DNA of 42,791 bases from Streptomyces triticagri (GCF_003429565.1 NZ_QUAK01000017.1:1099-43889); one strand, 5' to 3'. Positions 7,968 through 16,189 are shown, numbered from the stretch's first letter. The notes: generated from the letters alone by a model not told the origin. Program-made: numbers and translations.

Positions 7968-8992
7968 AGGCGCTGCGCACCGCAGGCGGCCTCTCCGTAC
8001 GGCTCGATCCGCGGGCCTGTGCGATGGGTGTGCTGCTCTGCGTGGTGGCGCTCGCCGTGGCCGTACTGCTGATCGGGACGGGCGACTTCGGCATACCGGC
8101 CGCCGATGTCGTACGGACGCTGCTCGGCAGGGGCGAGGCGGCGCACGAGTTCATCGTGAAGGATCTGCGCCTGCCGCGGGTCCTGGTCGGCCTGCTCGTC
8201 GGTGCTGCGCTCGGCCTCTCCGGAGCCGTCTTCCAGTCGATCACGCGCAATCCGCTCGGCAGTCCGGACATCATCGGCTTCGGGCAGGGCTCCACGGCCG
8301 GGGCGCTCACGGTGATCGTGCTCTTCCAGGGCTCGGCGAACGCCGTCGCCCTCGGATCGCTGACCGGCGGTCTGGTGACCGGGACGCTGATCTACGCGCT
8401 GGCCTGGCGACGGGGCGTGCACGGATTCCGGCTCGTCCTCGTCGGGATCGGCATCGCCGCGATGCTCACCGCCGGCAACGCCTATCTGATCACCAAGGCG
8501 GAGATCGTGGACGCGGCCCGTGCGGTGGTCTGGATGACCGGCTCGCTCGTGGGGCGGGACTGGGACCAGGTGTGGCCGCTGCTCGGTCTGTGCGCGGTGC
8601 TGATGCCGCTCGTACTGGCCTGTGCGCGGCCGCTGCGGATGCTGGAGATGGGCGACGACATCGCCTTCGCCCTCGGCATACGGGCCGAACGGATCCGCCT
8701 GGCGGCGATGGGCTCGGCCGTCCTGCTGACCGCGGCGGCGACGGCGGCGGCCGGTCCGGTCGCCTTCGTCGCGCTCACCGCACCGCAGTTGGCGCGCCGG
8801 CTCACGCGCGCGACAGGGCCCAATCTGCTGCCTGCCATGCTCATGGGTGCGGCCCTGCTCGTCTCCGCCGATCTGGCCTCGCAGTGGGTGTTCGGGGCGG
8901 ACCGGCTTCCGGTGGGCGTACTGACGGGGATGCTCGGTGGCGCCTATCTGGTGTGGTTGCTCGTCACGGAGCGCAGGGCGGGGCGGATTTGA
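7964..8992 (+). CDS. FecCD-family iron-siderophore ABC permease (second)
   Basis: 342 residues with the same motif order as its neighbour: DLRLPRVLVGLLVGAALGLS, ITRNPLGSPDIIG, LEMGDDIAFALGI, FVALTAPQLARRL. GTG 7964 overlaps the TGA of the first permease gene (GTGA), so the two subunits are probably translationally coupled and form a heterodimer. The stop at 8990-8992 begins a run of short tandem repeats that separates it from the ATPase gene. Confidence 0.93.
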   Translation: MKALRTAGGLSVRLDPRACAMGVLLCVVALAVAVLLIGTGDFGIPAADVVRTLLGRGEAAHEFIVKDLRLPRVLVGLLVGAALGLSGAVFQSITRNPLGSPDIIGFGQGSTAGALTVIVLFQGSANAVALGSLTGGLVTGTLIYALAWRRGVHGFRLVLVGIGIAAMLTAGNAYLITKAEIVDAARAVVWMTGSLVGRDWDQVWPLLGLCAVLMPLVLACARPLRMLEMGDDIAFALGIRAERIRLAAMGSAVLLTAAATAAAGPVAFVALTAPQLARRLTRATGPNLLPAMLMGAALLVSADLASQWVFGADRLPVGVLTGMLGGAYLVWLLVTERRAGRI

Positions 8993-9028
8993 ACGGCCGA
9001 ACGCGGGAGCGATCGAGCGACAGGCTGG

Positions 9029-9134
9029 GCGATTTGAACGACGAGCGGCGCGATGTGAAGACCAGCGCGATTTGAGGACCAGCGCGTTTTGAAGACCAGC
9101 GCGTTTTGAAGACCAGCGCGTTTTGAAGACCAGA
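9029..9134 (+). repeat. 17-bp tandem repeat tract between permease and ATPase genes
   Basis: Five back-to-back 17-bp units lie at 9050-9066, 9067-9083, 9084-9100, 9101-9117 and 9118-9134; the last three share GCGTTTTGAAGACCAG, differing only at the final base of the last unit. A degenerate copy is at 9029-9045. Every unit carries TGA, and the motif resembles the end of the permease gene (GCGGATTTGAACG, whose TGA is the stop). As 17 is not a multiple of three, stops fall in all frames. The tract ends at the AAGGAG Shine-Dalgarno of the ATPase gene. Confidence 0.92.
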
Positions 9135-9146
9135 AGGAGTAACGCT

Positions 9147-10070
9147 GTGAACCGGCTGACCGCGCAGGATGTGACCCTCGCTTACGACCGCAGTGTCATT
9201 GCAGAGGGCCTGACGGTGGACATACCCGACAACTCGTTCACCGTCGTCGTGGGGCCGAACGCATGTGGCAAGTCCACGCTTCTACGGGCCCTTTCACGGA
9301 TGCTCAAGCCCACCGAGGGGCGCGTGCTGCTCGACGGCGAGGTCATTCACTCGATGCCGGCGAAGAAGGTGGCCCGGACCCTCGGGCTGCTTCCGCAGTC
9401 CTCGATCGCGCCGGACGGGATCACCGTCGGCGACCTCGTCGCCCGTGGGCGCTATCCCCACCAGGGCTTGCTCAGGCAGTGGTCACGGGAGGACGAGCGC
9501 ATCGTCAAGGAGTCGATGGCCTCGACCGGGGTCGCCGAACTGTCGGAGCGCTATGTCGACGAACTGTCCGGCGGCCAGCGCCAGCGGGTCTGGATCGCGA
9601 TGGCGCTCGCCCAGCAGACGCCGCTGCTGCTGCTCGACGAACCGACCACGTTCCTCGACATCCAGCACCAGATAGACGTCCTCGACCTGTGTGCGGACCT
9701 CCACGAGGAGCAGGGGCGGACGCTGGTGGCCGTACTCCACGACCTCAATCACGCGGCGCGGTACGCCACCCACCTCATCGCCCTGCGGGACGGGGCGGTG
9801 GTCGCCCAAGGCGCCCCGTCGGACATCGTCACGGCCGAACTGGTCGAGGAGGTCTTCGGGATGCCCTGCCGCGTCATCGACGACCCGGAATCGGGGACTC
9901 CGCTGGTGGTGCCCGCCGCGCGGCGGGCGGGTGGCGGCCGCGGACGGAAGCGGGGGCAGTCGGCCACCTCCACGGCGGGGGAGGAGACGCCGGAAGGCGG
10001 GAAGCCGCAGGCGGGGAAGGGGAGTCCGGGAGACTTGAGCGCCGGGCCAAAGGTCGCGGCCGGGACCTGA
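9147..10070 (+). CDS. Iron-siderophore ABC transporter ATP-binding protein
   Basis: 307 residues. Walker A is GPNACGKST (about residues 36-44), followed by the Q-loop near LLPQSS, signature LSGGQRQRVWIAMALAQ, Walker B LLLLDEPTTFLDI and the H-loop VLHDLNHAARYA. This FepC/FhuC subtype powers ferric-siderophore import with the two upstream permeases. GTG 9147 is 7 nt after AAGGAG and fits the family N-terminus. Unusual points: a 154-bp gap holding 17-bp repeats separates it from the permeases, and a Gly/Lys/Arg-rich low-complexity tail of about 45 residues follows the usual family end. Confidence 0.93.
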   Translation: MNRLTAQDVTLAYDRSVIAEGLTVDIPDNSFTVVVGPNACGKSTLLRALSRMLKPTEGRVLLDGEVIHSMPAKKVARTLGLLPQSSIAPDGITVGDLVARGRYPHQGLLRQWSREDERIVKESMASTGVAELSERYVDELSGGQRQRVWIAMALAQQTPLLLLDEPTTFLDIQHQIDVLDLCADLHEEQGRTLVAVLHDLNHAARYATHLIALRDGAVVAQGAPSDIVTAELVEEVFGMPCRVIDDPESGTPLVVPAARRAGGGRGRKRGQSATSTAGEETPEGGKPQAGKGSPGDLSAGPKVAAGT

Positions 10071-10103
10071 GTTCTGCGATCTGAGTTCTGAGTTCTGAGT
10101 CTG
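10068..10103 (+). repeat. Heptad repeat TGAGTTC starting at the ATPase stop codon
   Basis: From the stop codon itself the DNA reads as consecutive heptads: TGAGTTC, TGCGATC, TGAGTTC, TGAGTTC, TGAGTC-TG. Seven is not a multiple of three, so TGA recurs in all three frames. The rest of the gap (10104-10248) is biased low-complexity sequence with GAGTCCTG-like pieces and no gene. Confidence 0.85.
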
Positions 10104-10248
10104 TCCGGGGGCTCGAGGGCTCCCGTGGCTCTGCGAGGACTCCAATGTCTCTTCGGGGACTTGAGTCCTGAATCGGGTGGCGAGACTGCCGGGCGCCGAG
10201 ACGTCGGGTGCGGTGACTCGAGTCCTGTGCCGGGGCCGGAATCCGGGG

Positions 10249-10596
10249 TCAGAGCAGGGATCTGAGGCGCAGCAGGTCGCGGAATCCGGCCTCGAGCCGG
10301 ACCCGGCCCGAGCCCCAGGCGCGTGCGAACCCGAGTTCGCCGTCGACCAGCGCGATCAGATCGTCGCCCGTCATGGCGAGACGGATCTGGGCCCGGTCGG
10401 CGGGCGGACCCTCGGTGGTGTCGTGCACGGTGATCCGGCCGTCGGTGAGCCTGCCGGCGAAGGTGACGTCCAGGTCCGTGATGTGGCAGCTCAGTGAGCG
10501 GTCGAGCTCAGTGGCGGACCGTACGTCGTCGTCGGCCCGCGCGAGATTGTCCGAAAGCCGGTCCAGCGCGGACCGGCACTGCTCGATGGTCGCCAT
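10249..10596 (-). CDS. SCP2 sterol-binding-like domain protein
   Basis: 115 residues in one small domain: an N-terminal helix (TIEQCRSALDRLSDNLA), then strands and a C-terminal LVDGELGFARAWGSGRVRLEAG as in SCP2/alkyl-sulfatase C-terminal-like folds that bind hydrophobic ligands. No catalytic motif; the ligand is unknown. It stands alone on the minus strand between the siderophore locus and the gene upstream of tlyA. ATG 10596 is preceded by TACGGT with 8 nt between, with no Shine-Dalgarno, so leaderless translation is likely. Confidence 0.75.
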   Translation of the reverse strand: MATIEQCRSALDRLSDNLARADDDVRSATELDRSLSCHITDLDVTFAGRLTDGRITVHDTTEGPPADRAQIRLAMTGDDLIALVDGELGFARAWGSGRVRLEAGFRDLLRLRSLL

Positions 10597-10604
10597 CGGG
10601 ACCG

Positions 10605-10610
10605 ACCGTA
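10605..10610 (-). promoter_or_regulatory. Putative -10 (TACGGT) of leaderless SCP2-like gene
   Basis: TACGGT on the minus strand ends 8 nt before ATG 10596. It lies 16 bp from the divergent -10-like element of the next gene. Confidence 0.4.
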
Positions 10611-10626
10611 CCCCAGCGCTTCGCGG

Positions 10627-10632
10627 TAGCGT
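10627..10632 (+). promoter_or_regulatory. Putative -10 (TAGCGT) of leaderless gene at 10639
   Basis: TAGCGT is followed by 6 nt and ATG 10639. There is no Shine-Dalgarno sequence. Confidence 0.45.
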
Positions 10633-10638
10633 TTCGGC

Positions 10639-11088
10639 ATGAGCGACACGATCCCGGGGGGAGCGGACGAGCACGGCGCCGATCCGGCTCCCGAGCCGTC
10701 GGACGGCGATGCGCCGGAAGCTGCTGCGCCGGATGCCGTGGTACCGCAGACCGCCGTGGTCGAGGCCGACGCGCCGGAGCCCGAGGCGCCGGAGGCTCCC
10801 GCGCGCTACGAACCGGCCGCGCCGCGTCCGCTCGGCGTGCACCGCGAACGCACCGGGAACGCCGACGTGGACGCAGGCCTCGACCGCCTCGCGGACGCCG
10901 ACCACCTCGCCACCGACGGGCACATCGAGGTGTACGAGGATGTACACCGGGGGCTTCGGGACGCCCTGACCGCGCTCGACGCACGGCAGGGGCCACCCGC
11001 CCCCGCGCAGAGTCCCACTCCGGGGCCGGGCACGTCCGCGTACCGCCCGGCGTCGCCCGGGACGCCGATGCACGACAACAGGAGCTGA
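10639..11088 (+). CDS. Conserved small acidic protein upstream of tlyA
   Basis: 149 residues. The first 60 are Ala/Pro/Glu/Asp-rich and presumably disordered. A compact helical segment follows (LGVHRERTGNADVDAGLDRL, then EVYEDVHRGLRDALTALD), then a Pro-rich tail. I do not recognise a functional family. Its place directly before tlyA recalls the small gene Rv1693 in M. tuberculosis, but equivalence is inferred only from position. It is probably co-transcribed with tlyA (8 bp between stop and start) and nadK. Confidence 0.8.
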   Translation: MSDTIPGGADEHGADPAPEPSDGDAPEAAAPDAVVPQTAVVEADAPEPEAPEAPARYEPAAPRPLGVHRERTGNADVDAGLDRLADADHLATDGHIEVYEDVHRGLRDALTALDARQGPPAPAQSPTPGPGTSAYRPASPGTPMHDNRS

Positions 11089-11095
11089 ACCGAAC

Positions 11096-11911
11096 GTGGC
11101 AGGAGTGGCACGCCGCCGCCTCGACGCCGAGCTGGTCCGCCGCAAACTCGCGCGCTCGCGCGAGCACGCCGCCCAGCTGATCGCCGCCGGACGCGTCACC
11201 GTCGGCGGCAACACCGCGACCAAGTCCGCCACTCAGGTCGAGACCGGCGCCGCCGTGGTGGTGGCCGCCGACGACAGCGATCCGGACTATGTCTCGCGCG
11301 GCGGGCACAAGCTGGCGGGCGCGCTCGCCGCCTTCGTCCCCGAAGGGCTGCGCGTCGAGGGGAGGCGCGCGCTCGACGCCGGCGCGTCCACGGGCGGCTT
11401 CACCGACGTCCTGCTCCGGGCCGGCGCCGCGCACGTGGTCGCCGTCGACGTCGGCTACGGGCAGTTGGCCTGGTCCCTGCAGAGCGACGAGCGGGTCACC
11501 GTGCGGGATCGTACGAACGTCCGCGAGCTGACCCTGGACTCCGTCGACGGGCAGCCCGTCGACCTGGTCGTCGGCGATCTGTCTTTCATCCCGCTCAGGC
11601 TCGTCCTGCCGGCGCTCACCCGCTGCGCCGCCCCCGACGCCGATCTCGTCCTGATGGTCAAACCGCAGTTCGAGGTCGGCAAGGAACGGCTCGGCAGCGG
11701 CGGCGTGGTCCGCAGTCCCGAACTGCGGGCCGAGGCGGTGCGCGCAGTGGCGGAGCGCGCCCGGGGCCTCGGACTCGGTGTGCGGGGTGTGACGGCGAGC
11801 CCGCTGCCGGGGCCGTCGGGGAACGTCGAGTACTTTCTGTGGCTCACCGCCGGGGCGCCCGATCTCGACCCGGCCGATGTCGACCGCGCTGTGGCGGAGG
11901 GACCCCGTTGA
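11096..11911 (+). CDS. tlyA: TlyA family rRNA (cytidine-2'-O)-methyltransferase
   Basis: 271 residues. An N-terminal S4 RNA-binding domain (about 5-65: RRLDAELVRRKLARSREHA) precedes an FtsJ-like SAM methyltransferase domain with ALDAGASTGGFTDVLL (SAM loop), DLSFIPLRLVLPAL and MVKPQFEVGKE, giving the K-D-K-E type catalytic set. In mycobacteria TlyA 2'-O-methylates 16S and 23S rRNA cytidines and determines capreomycin susceptibility; the same activity is expected here. GTG 11096 follows AGGAG by 11 nt. The stop overlaps the nadK start. Confidence 0.93.
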   Translation: MAGVARRRLDAELVRRKLARSREHAAQLIAAGRVTVGGNTATKSATQVETGAAVVVAADDSDPDYVSRGGHKLAGALAAFVPEGLRVEGRRALDAGASTGGFTDVLLRAGAAHVVAVDVGYGQLAWSLQSDERVTVRDRTNVRELTLDSVDGQPVDLVVGDLSFIPLRLVLPALTRCAAPDADLVLMVKPQFEVGKERLGSGGVVRSPELRAEAVRAVAERARGLGLGVRGVTASPLPGPSGNVEYFLWLTAGAPDLDPADVDRAVAEGPR

Positions 11912-12819
11912 CGACCGACCGCGAGGCGACACGCACCGTCTTTCTGCTCGCGCACACCGGACGGCCCGCCGCGATCCGCAGCGCCGAACTCGTCGTACAG
12001 GGACTGCTGCGCAGCGGGCTCGGGGTGCGTGTGCTCGAGGCGGAGGCCGCCGACCTGCCACTCCCGCCGGCCGCCGAGCTGGTCACCGAGGCCACCCCGG
12101 ACGTATTGGACGGGTGTGAACTGCTCATCGTGCTCGGCGGTGACGGGACACTGCTGCGCGGCGCCGAATTCTCCCGTGCGTCCGGCGTCCCGATGCTGGG
12201 CGTCAACCTCGGCCGGGTCGGCTTCCTCGCCGAGGCGGAGCGGGACGATCTGGACAAGGTCGTCGACCGGGTGGTCACGCGGGCGTACGAGGTCGAGGAG
12301 CGGATGACCCTCGATGTCGTGGTGCACGACAACGGCACCGTCGTCCACACGGACTGGGCACTGAACGAGGCCGCCGTCCAGAAGGTGTCCCCCGAGCGCA
12401 TGCTCGAGGTGGTCCTGGAGATCGACGGCAGGCCCGTCTCCGGCTTCGGCTGCGACGGCATCGTCTGCGCCACCCCGACCGGCTCCACCGCCTACGCGTT
12501 CTCCGCCGGCGGGCCCGTGGTGTGGCCCGAGGTGGAGGCGCTTCTGATGGTGCCGATCAGCGCACACGCGCTGTTCGCCAAGCCGCTGGTGACGTCGCCG
12601 GCCTCCGTGCTCGCCGTCGAGGTGCAGCCGCACACGCCGCACGGTGTGCTGTGGTGCGACGGGCGACGGACCGTCGAACTCCCCGCGGGGGCGCGGGTGG
12701 AGGTGCGCCGTGGCGCCGTACCGGTGCGGCTCGCGCGGCTGCACCATGCCTCCTTCACCGACCGCTTGGTCGCCAAATTCGCGCTGCCGGTGGCCGGTTG
12801 GCGCGGGGCACCACAGTGA
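11908..12819 (+). CDS. nadK: NAD kinase (TTG start)
   Basis: 303 residues. It contains the diagnostic VLGGDGTLLRG, the NE pair in WALNEAAVQK and CATPTGSTAYAFSAGGPVV of ATP-NAD kinases, which phosphorylate NAD to NADP. I choose TTG 11908: it overlaps the tlyA stop (TTGA), has GGAGGGA about 6 nt upstream, and no ATG/GTG fits between the overlap and the first conserved strand (TVFLLAHTGR). Third gene of the 10639-tlyA-nadK operon. In many actinobacteria recN follows directly; here a minus-strand permease gene intervenes. Confidence 0.93.
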   Translation: MTTDREATRTVFLLAHTGRPAAIRSAELVVQGLLRSGLGVRVLEAEAADLPLPPAAELVTEATPDVLDGCELLIVLGGDGTLLRGAEFSRASGVPMLGVNLGRVGFLAEAERDDLDKVVDRVVTRAYEVEERMTLDVVVHDNGTVVHTDWALNEAAVQKVSPERMLEVVLEIDGRPVSGFGCDGIVCATPTGSTAYAFSAGGPVVWPEVEALLMVPISAHALFAKPLVTSPASVLAVEVQPHTPHGVLWCDGRRTVELPAGARVEVRRGAVPVRLARLHHASFTDRLVAKFALPVAGWRGAPQ

Positions 12820-12882
12820 ACCGGTAGGGGAGGACCGGCCCGAGTGCGCCGCCGACGTACGGCCAGGGGCGCGGTCCGAGGC

Positions 12883-12904
12883 CCTAGGGGGAGACGCCCC
12901 TAGG
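12883..12904. terminator. 8-bp hairpin between convergent nadK and FtsX-type genes
   Basis: CCTAGGGG (12883-12890) and CCCCTAGG (12897-12904) pair perfectly around a 6-nt loop. It overlaps the TAG stop of the minus-strand permease gene, so it could end transcripts from both sides. Confidence 0.55.
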
Positions 12905-14249
12905 CGGCCTGGACCACGGTGATCGCGCGCTGCCGCAGCACCCGGTGGACGGGCAGTCCGGTCGCGAGGCCGGCCAGCAGGATCGTGCCGCCGACGACCG
13001 CGGCGAGGACCGGCCACGGTATGTGCGGCAGGGGCGAGCCGAAGGCCGTGTCGAGGATCGGCGCCATCGTGCCCACGGATATCGCACCTCCGACGAGCAG
13101 CGCGGTCCCGGCGACGACCACCGCCTCCCAGGCCGCCATGGCCCGTACCTGGCCGGGCAGGGTGCCGACCACCCGCAGCAGGGCGACGTCCCTGCGGCGC
13201 TCGAAGGAGATCATCGCCAGGGTGTTGGCCGCGGCGATCGCCGCGAAGCCTGCGTACAGCGAGGTGCCCGCGTAGTCCATCCAGAGCTCACCGCGGGAAC
13301 CCGCCGAACCCGTGTGATGCTGCGCCGTGGTGTGCATCCCGATCTTCGTCAGGCCGAAGCCCACGACGAGGACCAGCGGGACCACCGCCGCAGAGAAACG
13401 CCTGGGCTGCGAACGGACATTGAGCATCGCGAGCCGGGCGCTGCTGCCGAACCGCCCCACGCATGCCGACACCACCCGGGCGGCCGGACCCATGAGCCGA
13501 GGACCGAGCAACCCCGCACCCACACAGAACAGGATCAGCACCAGGAAGGCACCCTCTCCTGCGTCGTCGGCCGGCTGCCGGGACAGCAGTATCGCGAGGA
13601 GGACGGCGCCCGCTGTCGCGACAAGGCCCAGGAGCGTACGCGGCAAGCCCAGGCCCCGGCGGCCGGACGCCGCCTCGTCGAGCGCCATGGCCGGCCGCAG
13701 GAGCGAGAAGCGCAGCGAGGCCAGGAAGGCCGCGGCGCACGACGTCACCACCGCCACCGCCAGACATGCCGGGATCGCCACCCAGCTGAACGAGAACCGC
13801 ACCTCATCCGGCACCAGCCCGTGCGCCACCATCGCGTCGAACCACCAACGTCCGACCACCGCACCGCAGACACACCCCACTGACGCCGCCGGCACGGCTG
13901 TCGCCACGGCCTGCCGTATCGCGGTGCGCCGGATCTGCCGGGGCCGGGCGCCGACGGTCCGTGCCAGAGCGAGCTCGCGGTGCTGCTGTGCGACCGCGGT
14001 GCTCATGGTGGAGGCCACGACGAAGATCGACATGTAGACGGAGCCGATCAGCAGGACGGCGGCGGTACTTCCGACCCCGTGCTCCGCCAGGGTGCGCCGG
14101 GCCGCGGCGGAGAGACCTTCGCCGTCCGTGGCCACGAGCAGCGTGGTGGCCGCGCTCACCACCGTGGCCGCGAAGAGGGCGGCCACGGCCGTGCCGGCGA
14201 AGGCGGGGCGATGGGCACGGAAGGTCGCTCGTGCCAGCTGAAAGGTCAT
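12900..14249 (-). CDS. FtsX/MacB-type ABC transporter permease, orphan
   Basis: 449 residues. N-terminal TM (FAGTAVAALFAATVVSAATT), an extracellular stretch, a first FtsX core of three TMs around VYMSIFVVASTMSTAVAQQ with the HRELALARTVGARPRQIRR coupling motif, then a second core with MISFERRRDVALLRVVGTLP and a final TM near the C-terminus. It resembles half of a lipoprotein/antimicrobial-peptide exporter, but no ATPase gene adjoins it, so the partner must be elsewhere or missing. The normal second permease half is compressed (short extracellular region). ATG 14249 is the last Met before the first TM; a longer start at 14333 is possible. Confidence 0.85.
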   Translation of the reverse strand: MTFQLARATFRAHRPAFAGTAVAALFAATVVSAATTLLVATDGEGLSAAARRTLAEHGVGSTAAVLLIGSVYMSIFVVASTMSTAVAQQHRELALARTVGARPRQIRRTAIRQAVATAVPAASVGCVCGAVVGRWWFDAMVAHGLVPDEVRFSFSWVAIPACLAVAVVTSCAAAFLASLRFSLLRPAMALDEAASGRRGLGLPRTLLGLVATAGAVLLAILLSRQPADDAGEGAFLVLILFCVGAGLLGPRLMGPAARVVSACVGRFGSSARLAMLNVRSQPRRFSAAVVPLVLVVGFGLTKIGMHTTAQHHTGSAGSRGELWMDYAGTSLYAGFAAIAAANTLAMISFERRRDVALLRVVGTLPGQVRAMAAWEAVVVAGTALLVGGAISVGTMAPILDTAFGSPLPHIPWPVLAAVVGGTILLAGLATGLPVHRVLRQRAITVVQAA

Positions 14250-14425
14250 GATCCACAGATTGCGCCGCACGGCCCCGTTCCCGCCATGAGGACAGCCGCA
14301 CAGTGTTCCTGTGGTTTTCCCCAGGCGGTTCACTCCCGGGTGACGGCGCCATGTCCGGCCATCGGATCACCTGCGGCTTCGTGCGGGTAGTGCGGGGGCC
14401 GTCGCAGACGGGCGGCCCGACCTCG

Positions 14426-14431
14426 TAAGGT
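14426..14431 (+). promoter_or_regulatory. Putative -10 (TAAGGT) of recN
   Basis: TAAGGT is followed by 7 nt and GTG 14439, suggesting a leaderless recN mRNA. I saw no LexA-type GAAC-N4-GTTC palindrome nearby. Confidence 0.45.
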
Positions 14432-14438
14432 CGTGTCC

Positions 14439-16178
14439 GTGTTGGAGGAGATGCGGATACGGTCGCTCGGAGTCATCGACGACGCGGTCGTCGAGCTGTC
14501 ACCAGGCTTCACCGCCGTGACCGGCGAGACCGGCGCGGGCAAGACGATGGTGGTCACCAGCCTCGGGTTGCTGCTCGGCGGGCGAGCCGACCCGGCCCTG
14601 GTGCGGATCGGTGCGAAATCGGCGGTGGTGGAGGGCCGTGTCACGGTGCCAGAAGGTTCCGGTGCGGCCGTGCGGGCCGAGGAGGCCGGGGCCGAACTCG
14701 ATGACGGCGCACTCCTGATCAGCCGTACGGTGTCGGCCGAAGGGCGCTCCAGGGCGCATCTCGGCGGGCGTTCCGTACCGGTCGGCCTGCTCGGCGAGCT
14801 CGCCGACGAACTGGTGGCCGTGCACGGCCAGACCGACCAGCAAGGACTGCTCAAACCGGCCAGACAGCGCCAGGCCCTCGACCGCTACGCCGGCGACGCG
14901 GTCGCCGTGCCCCTCGCCAAGTACGCCGCCGCCCACCGCAGGCTGCGCTCCGTTTCCGCCGAACTCGACGAGATCACCACGCGCGCGCGGGAGCGCGCAC
15001 AGGAGGCGGATCTGCTCCGCTTCGGGCTCGACGAGATCGCGGCGGTCGAGCCGCGGGCCGGTGAGGACACCGAACTGGCCACCGAGGCCGAGCGGCTCGG
15101 CCACGCCGAGGCGCTGGCGTCCGCCGCCAGCGCCGCCCACGCCGCCCTCGCGGGCAACCCTGAGGACCCGGAGGGCGTGGACGCGGGAGCGCTCGCGGCG
15201 GCCGCCCACCGAGCCCTGGACACCGTACGGTCGTACGACCCCGAACTCGCCGGCCTCGCGGACCGGATCGGTGAGATCGGCATCCTGCTCGCCGATGTGG
15301 CGGGCGACCTCGCGGGATACGCAGATGACCTGGACGCCGACCCGCTGCGCCTCGCGGCGGTCGAGGAACGCCGCGCGGCGCTGGCCCAGTTGACCCGGAA
15401 GTACGGCGAGGACGTGGCATCGGTCCTGGCCTGGGCCGAGGACGGCGCGGCCCGGCTCGGCGAACTGGAGGGCGACGACGAGCGCATCGGGGAGCTCACT
15501 GCCGAGCGTGATGCGCTCAGCGGTGAACTGGGCGAGTTGGCACGGGTGTTGACGGAGGCGCGCACGGAGGCCGCCGAGCGCTTCGCGGCGGCCGTGACCG
15601 CCGAACTGGCCTCCCTCGCCATGCCTCACGCGCGCGTGAGCATCGACATCCGGCAGACCGAGGTGTCCGAGGACGCCGACGGAGTCGAGGTGGCCGGCCG
15701 CCGTGTCGCCTATACGGCCACCGGCGTCGACGACGTGGAACTGCTGCTCGCGCCGCATCCGGGCGCACCACCGCGGCCGATCGCCAAGGGGGCATCGGGA
15801 GGTGAGCTCTCCCGGGTGATGCTCGCCGTCGAGGTGGTCTTCGCCGGCTCGGACCCCGTACCGACGTACCTGTTCGACGAGGTGGACGCGGGCGTCGGCG
15901 GCAAGGCGGCGGTGGAGGTCGGCCGCCGCCTCGCGCGACTTGCGAGGTCGGCGCAGGTGGTCGTGGTGACCCACCTCCCTCAGGTGGCGGCTTTCGCCGA
16001 CCGGCAGTTGCTGGTCGAGAAGACGAACGACGGCTCGGTGACCAGGTCCGGAGTCAAGGCGCTCGAAGGGGAGGAGCGCGTACGCGAGCTCTCCCGGATG
16101 CTGGCCGGCCAGGAGGACTCCGAGACGGCGCGTGCCCACGCGGAGGAACTCTTGGAGGCGGCACGCACGGATGCGTGA
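14439..16178 (+). CDS. recN: DNA repair ATPase RecN
   Basis: 579 residues. SMC-like architecture: Walker A GETGAGKT near the N-terminus (about 30-37), a central coiled-coil-like region rich in Ala/Glu/Arg, then signature ASGGELSRVMLAVE, Walker B YLFDEVDAGVGG and the H-loop VVVTHLPQVAAFAD. RecN holds DNA ends together in double-strand break repair. Candidate starts are GTG 14433, GTG 14439 and ATG 14451; 14439 (MLEEMRIRSLGVID) is preferred because of the -10-like TAAGGT 7 nt upstream, while GGAGGAG directly abuts 14451 and is too close to serve it. Confidence 0.93.
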   Translation: MLEEMRIRSLGVIDDAVVELSPGFTAVTGETGAGKTMVVTSLGLLLGGRADPALVRIGAKSAVVEGRVTVPEGSGAAVRAEEAGAELDDGALLISRTVSAEGRSRAHLGGRSVPVGLLGELADELVAVHGQTDQQGLLKPARQRQALDRYAGDAVAVPLAKYAAAHRRLRSVSAELDEITTRARERAQEADLLRFGLDEIAAVEPRAGEDTELATEAERLGHAEALASAASAAHAALAGNPEDPEGVDAGALAAAAHRALDTVRSYDPELAGLADRIGEIGILLADVAGDLAGYADDLDADPLRLAAVEERRAALAQLTRKYGEDVASVLAWAEDGAARLGELEGDDERIGELTAERDALSGELGELARVLTEARTEAAERFAAAVTAELASLAMPHARVSIDIRQTEVSEDADGVEVAGRRVAYTATGVDDVELLLAPHPGAPPRPIAKGASGGELSRVMLAVEVVFAGSDPVPTYLFDEVDAGVGGKAAVEVGRRLARLARSAQVVVVTHLPQVAAFADRQLLVEKTNDGSVTRSGVKALEGEERVRELSRMLAGQEDSETARAHAEELLEAARTDA

Positions 16179-16189
16179 ACGCCGCCTCC
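16154..16189 (+). terminator. Long hairpin spanning the recN stop codon
   Basis: GGAGGCGGCACGCA (16154-16167) pairs with TGCGT (16172-16176) and, past a 4-nt bulge, GCCGCCTCC (16181-16189). The TGA stop (16176-16178) is inside the structure. No T-run follows. Confidence 0.6.

Noticed and set aside
9029..9134. Tandem repeats as a CRISPR array
   Set aside because: Units are 17 bp with no spacers between them and no cas genes are near.
14250..14438. LexA/SOS operator upstream of recN
   Set aside because: No GAAC-N4-GTTC-like palindrome is visible between the permease start and recN.
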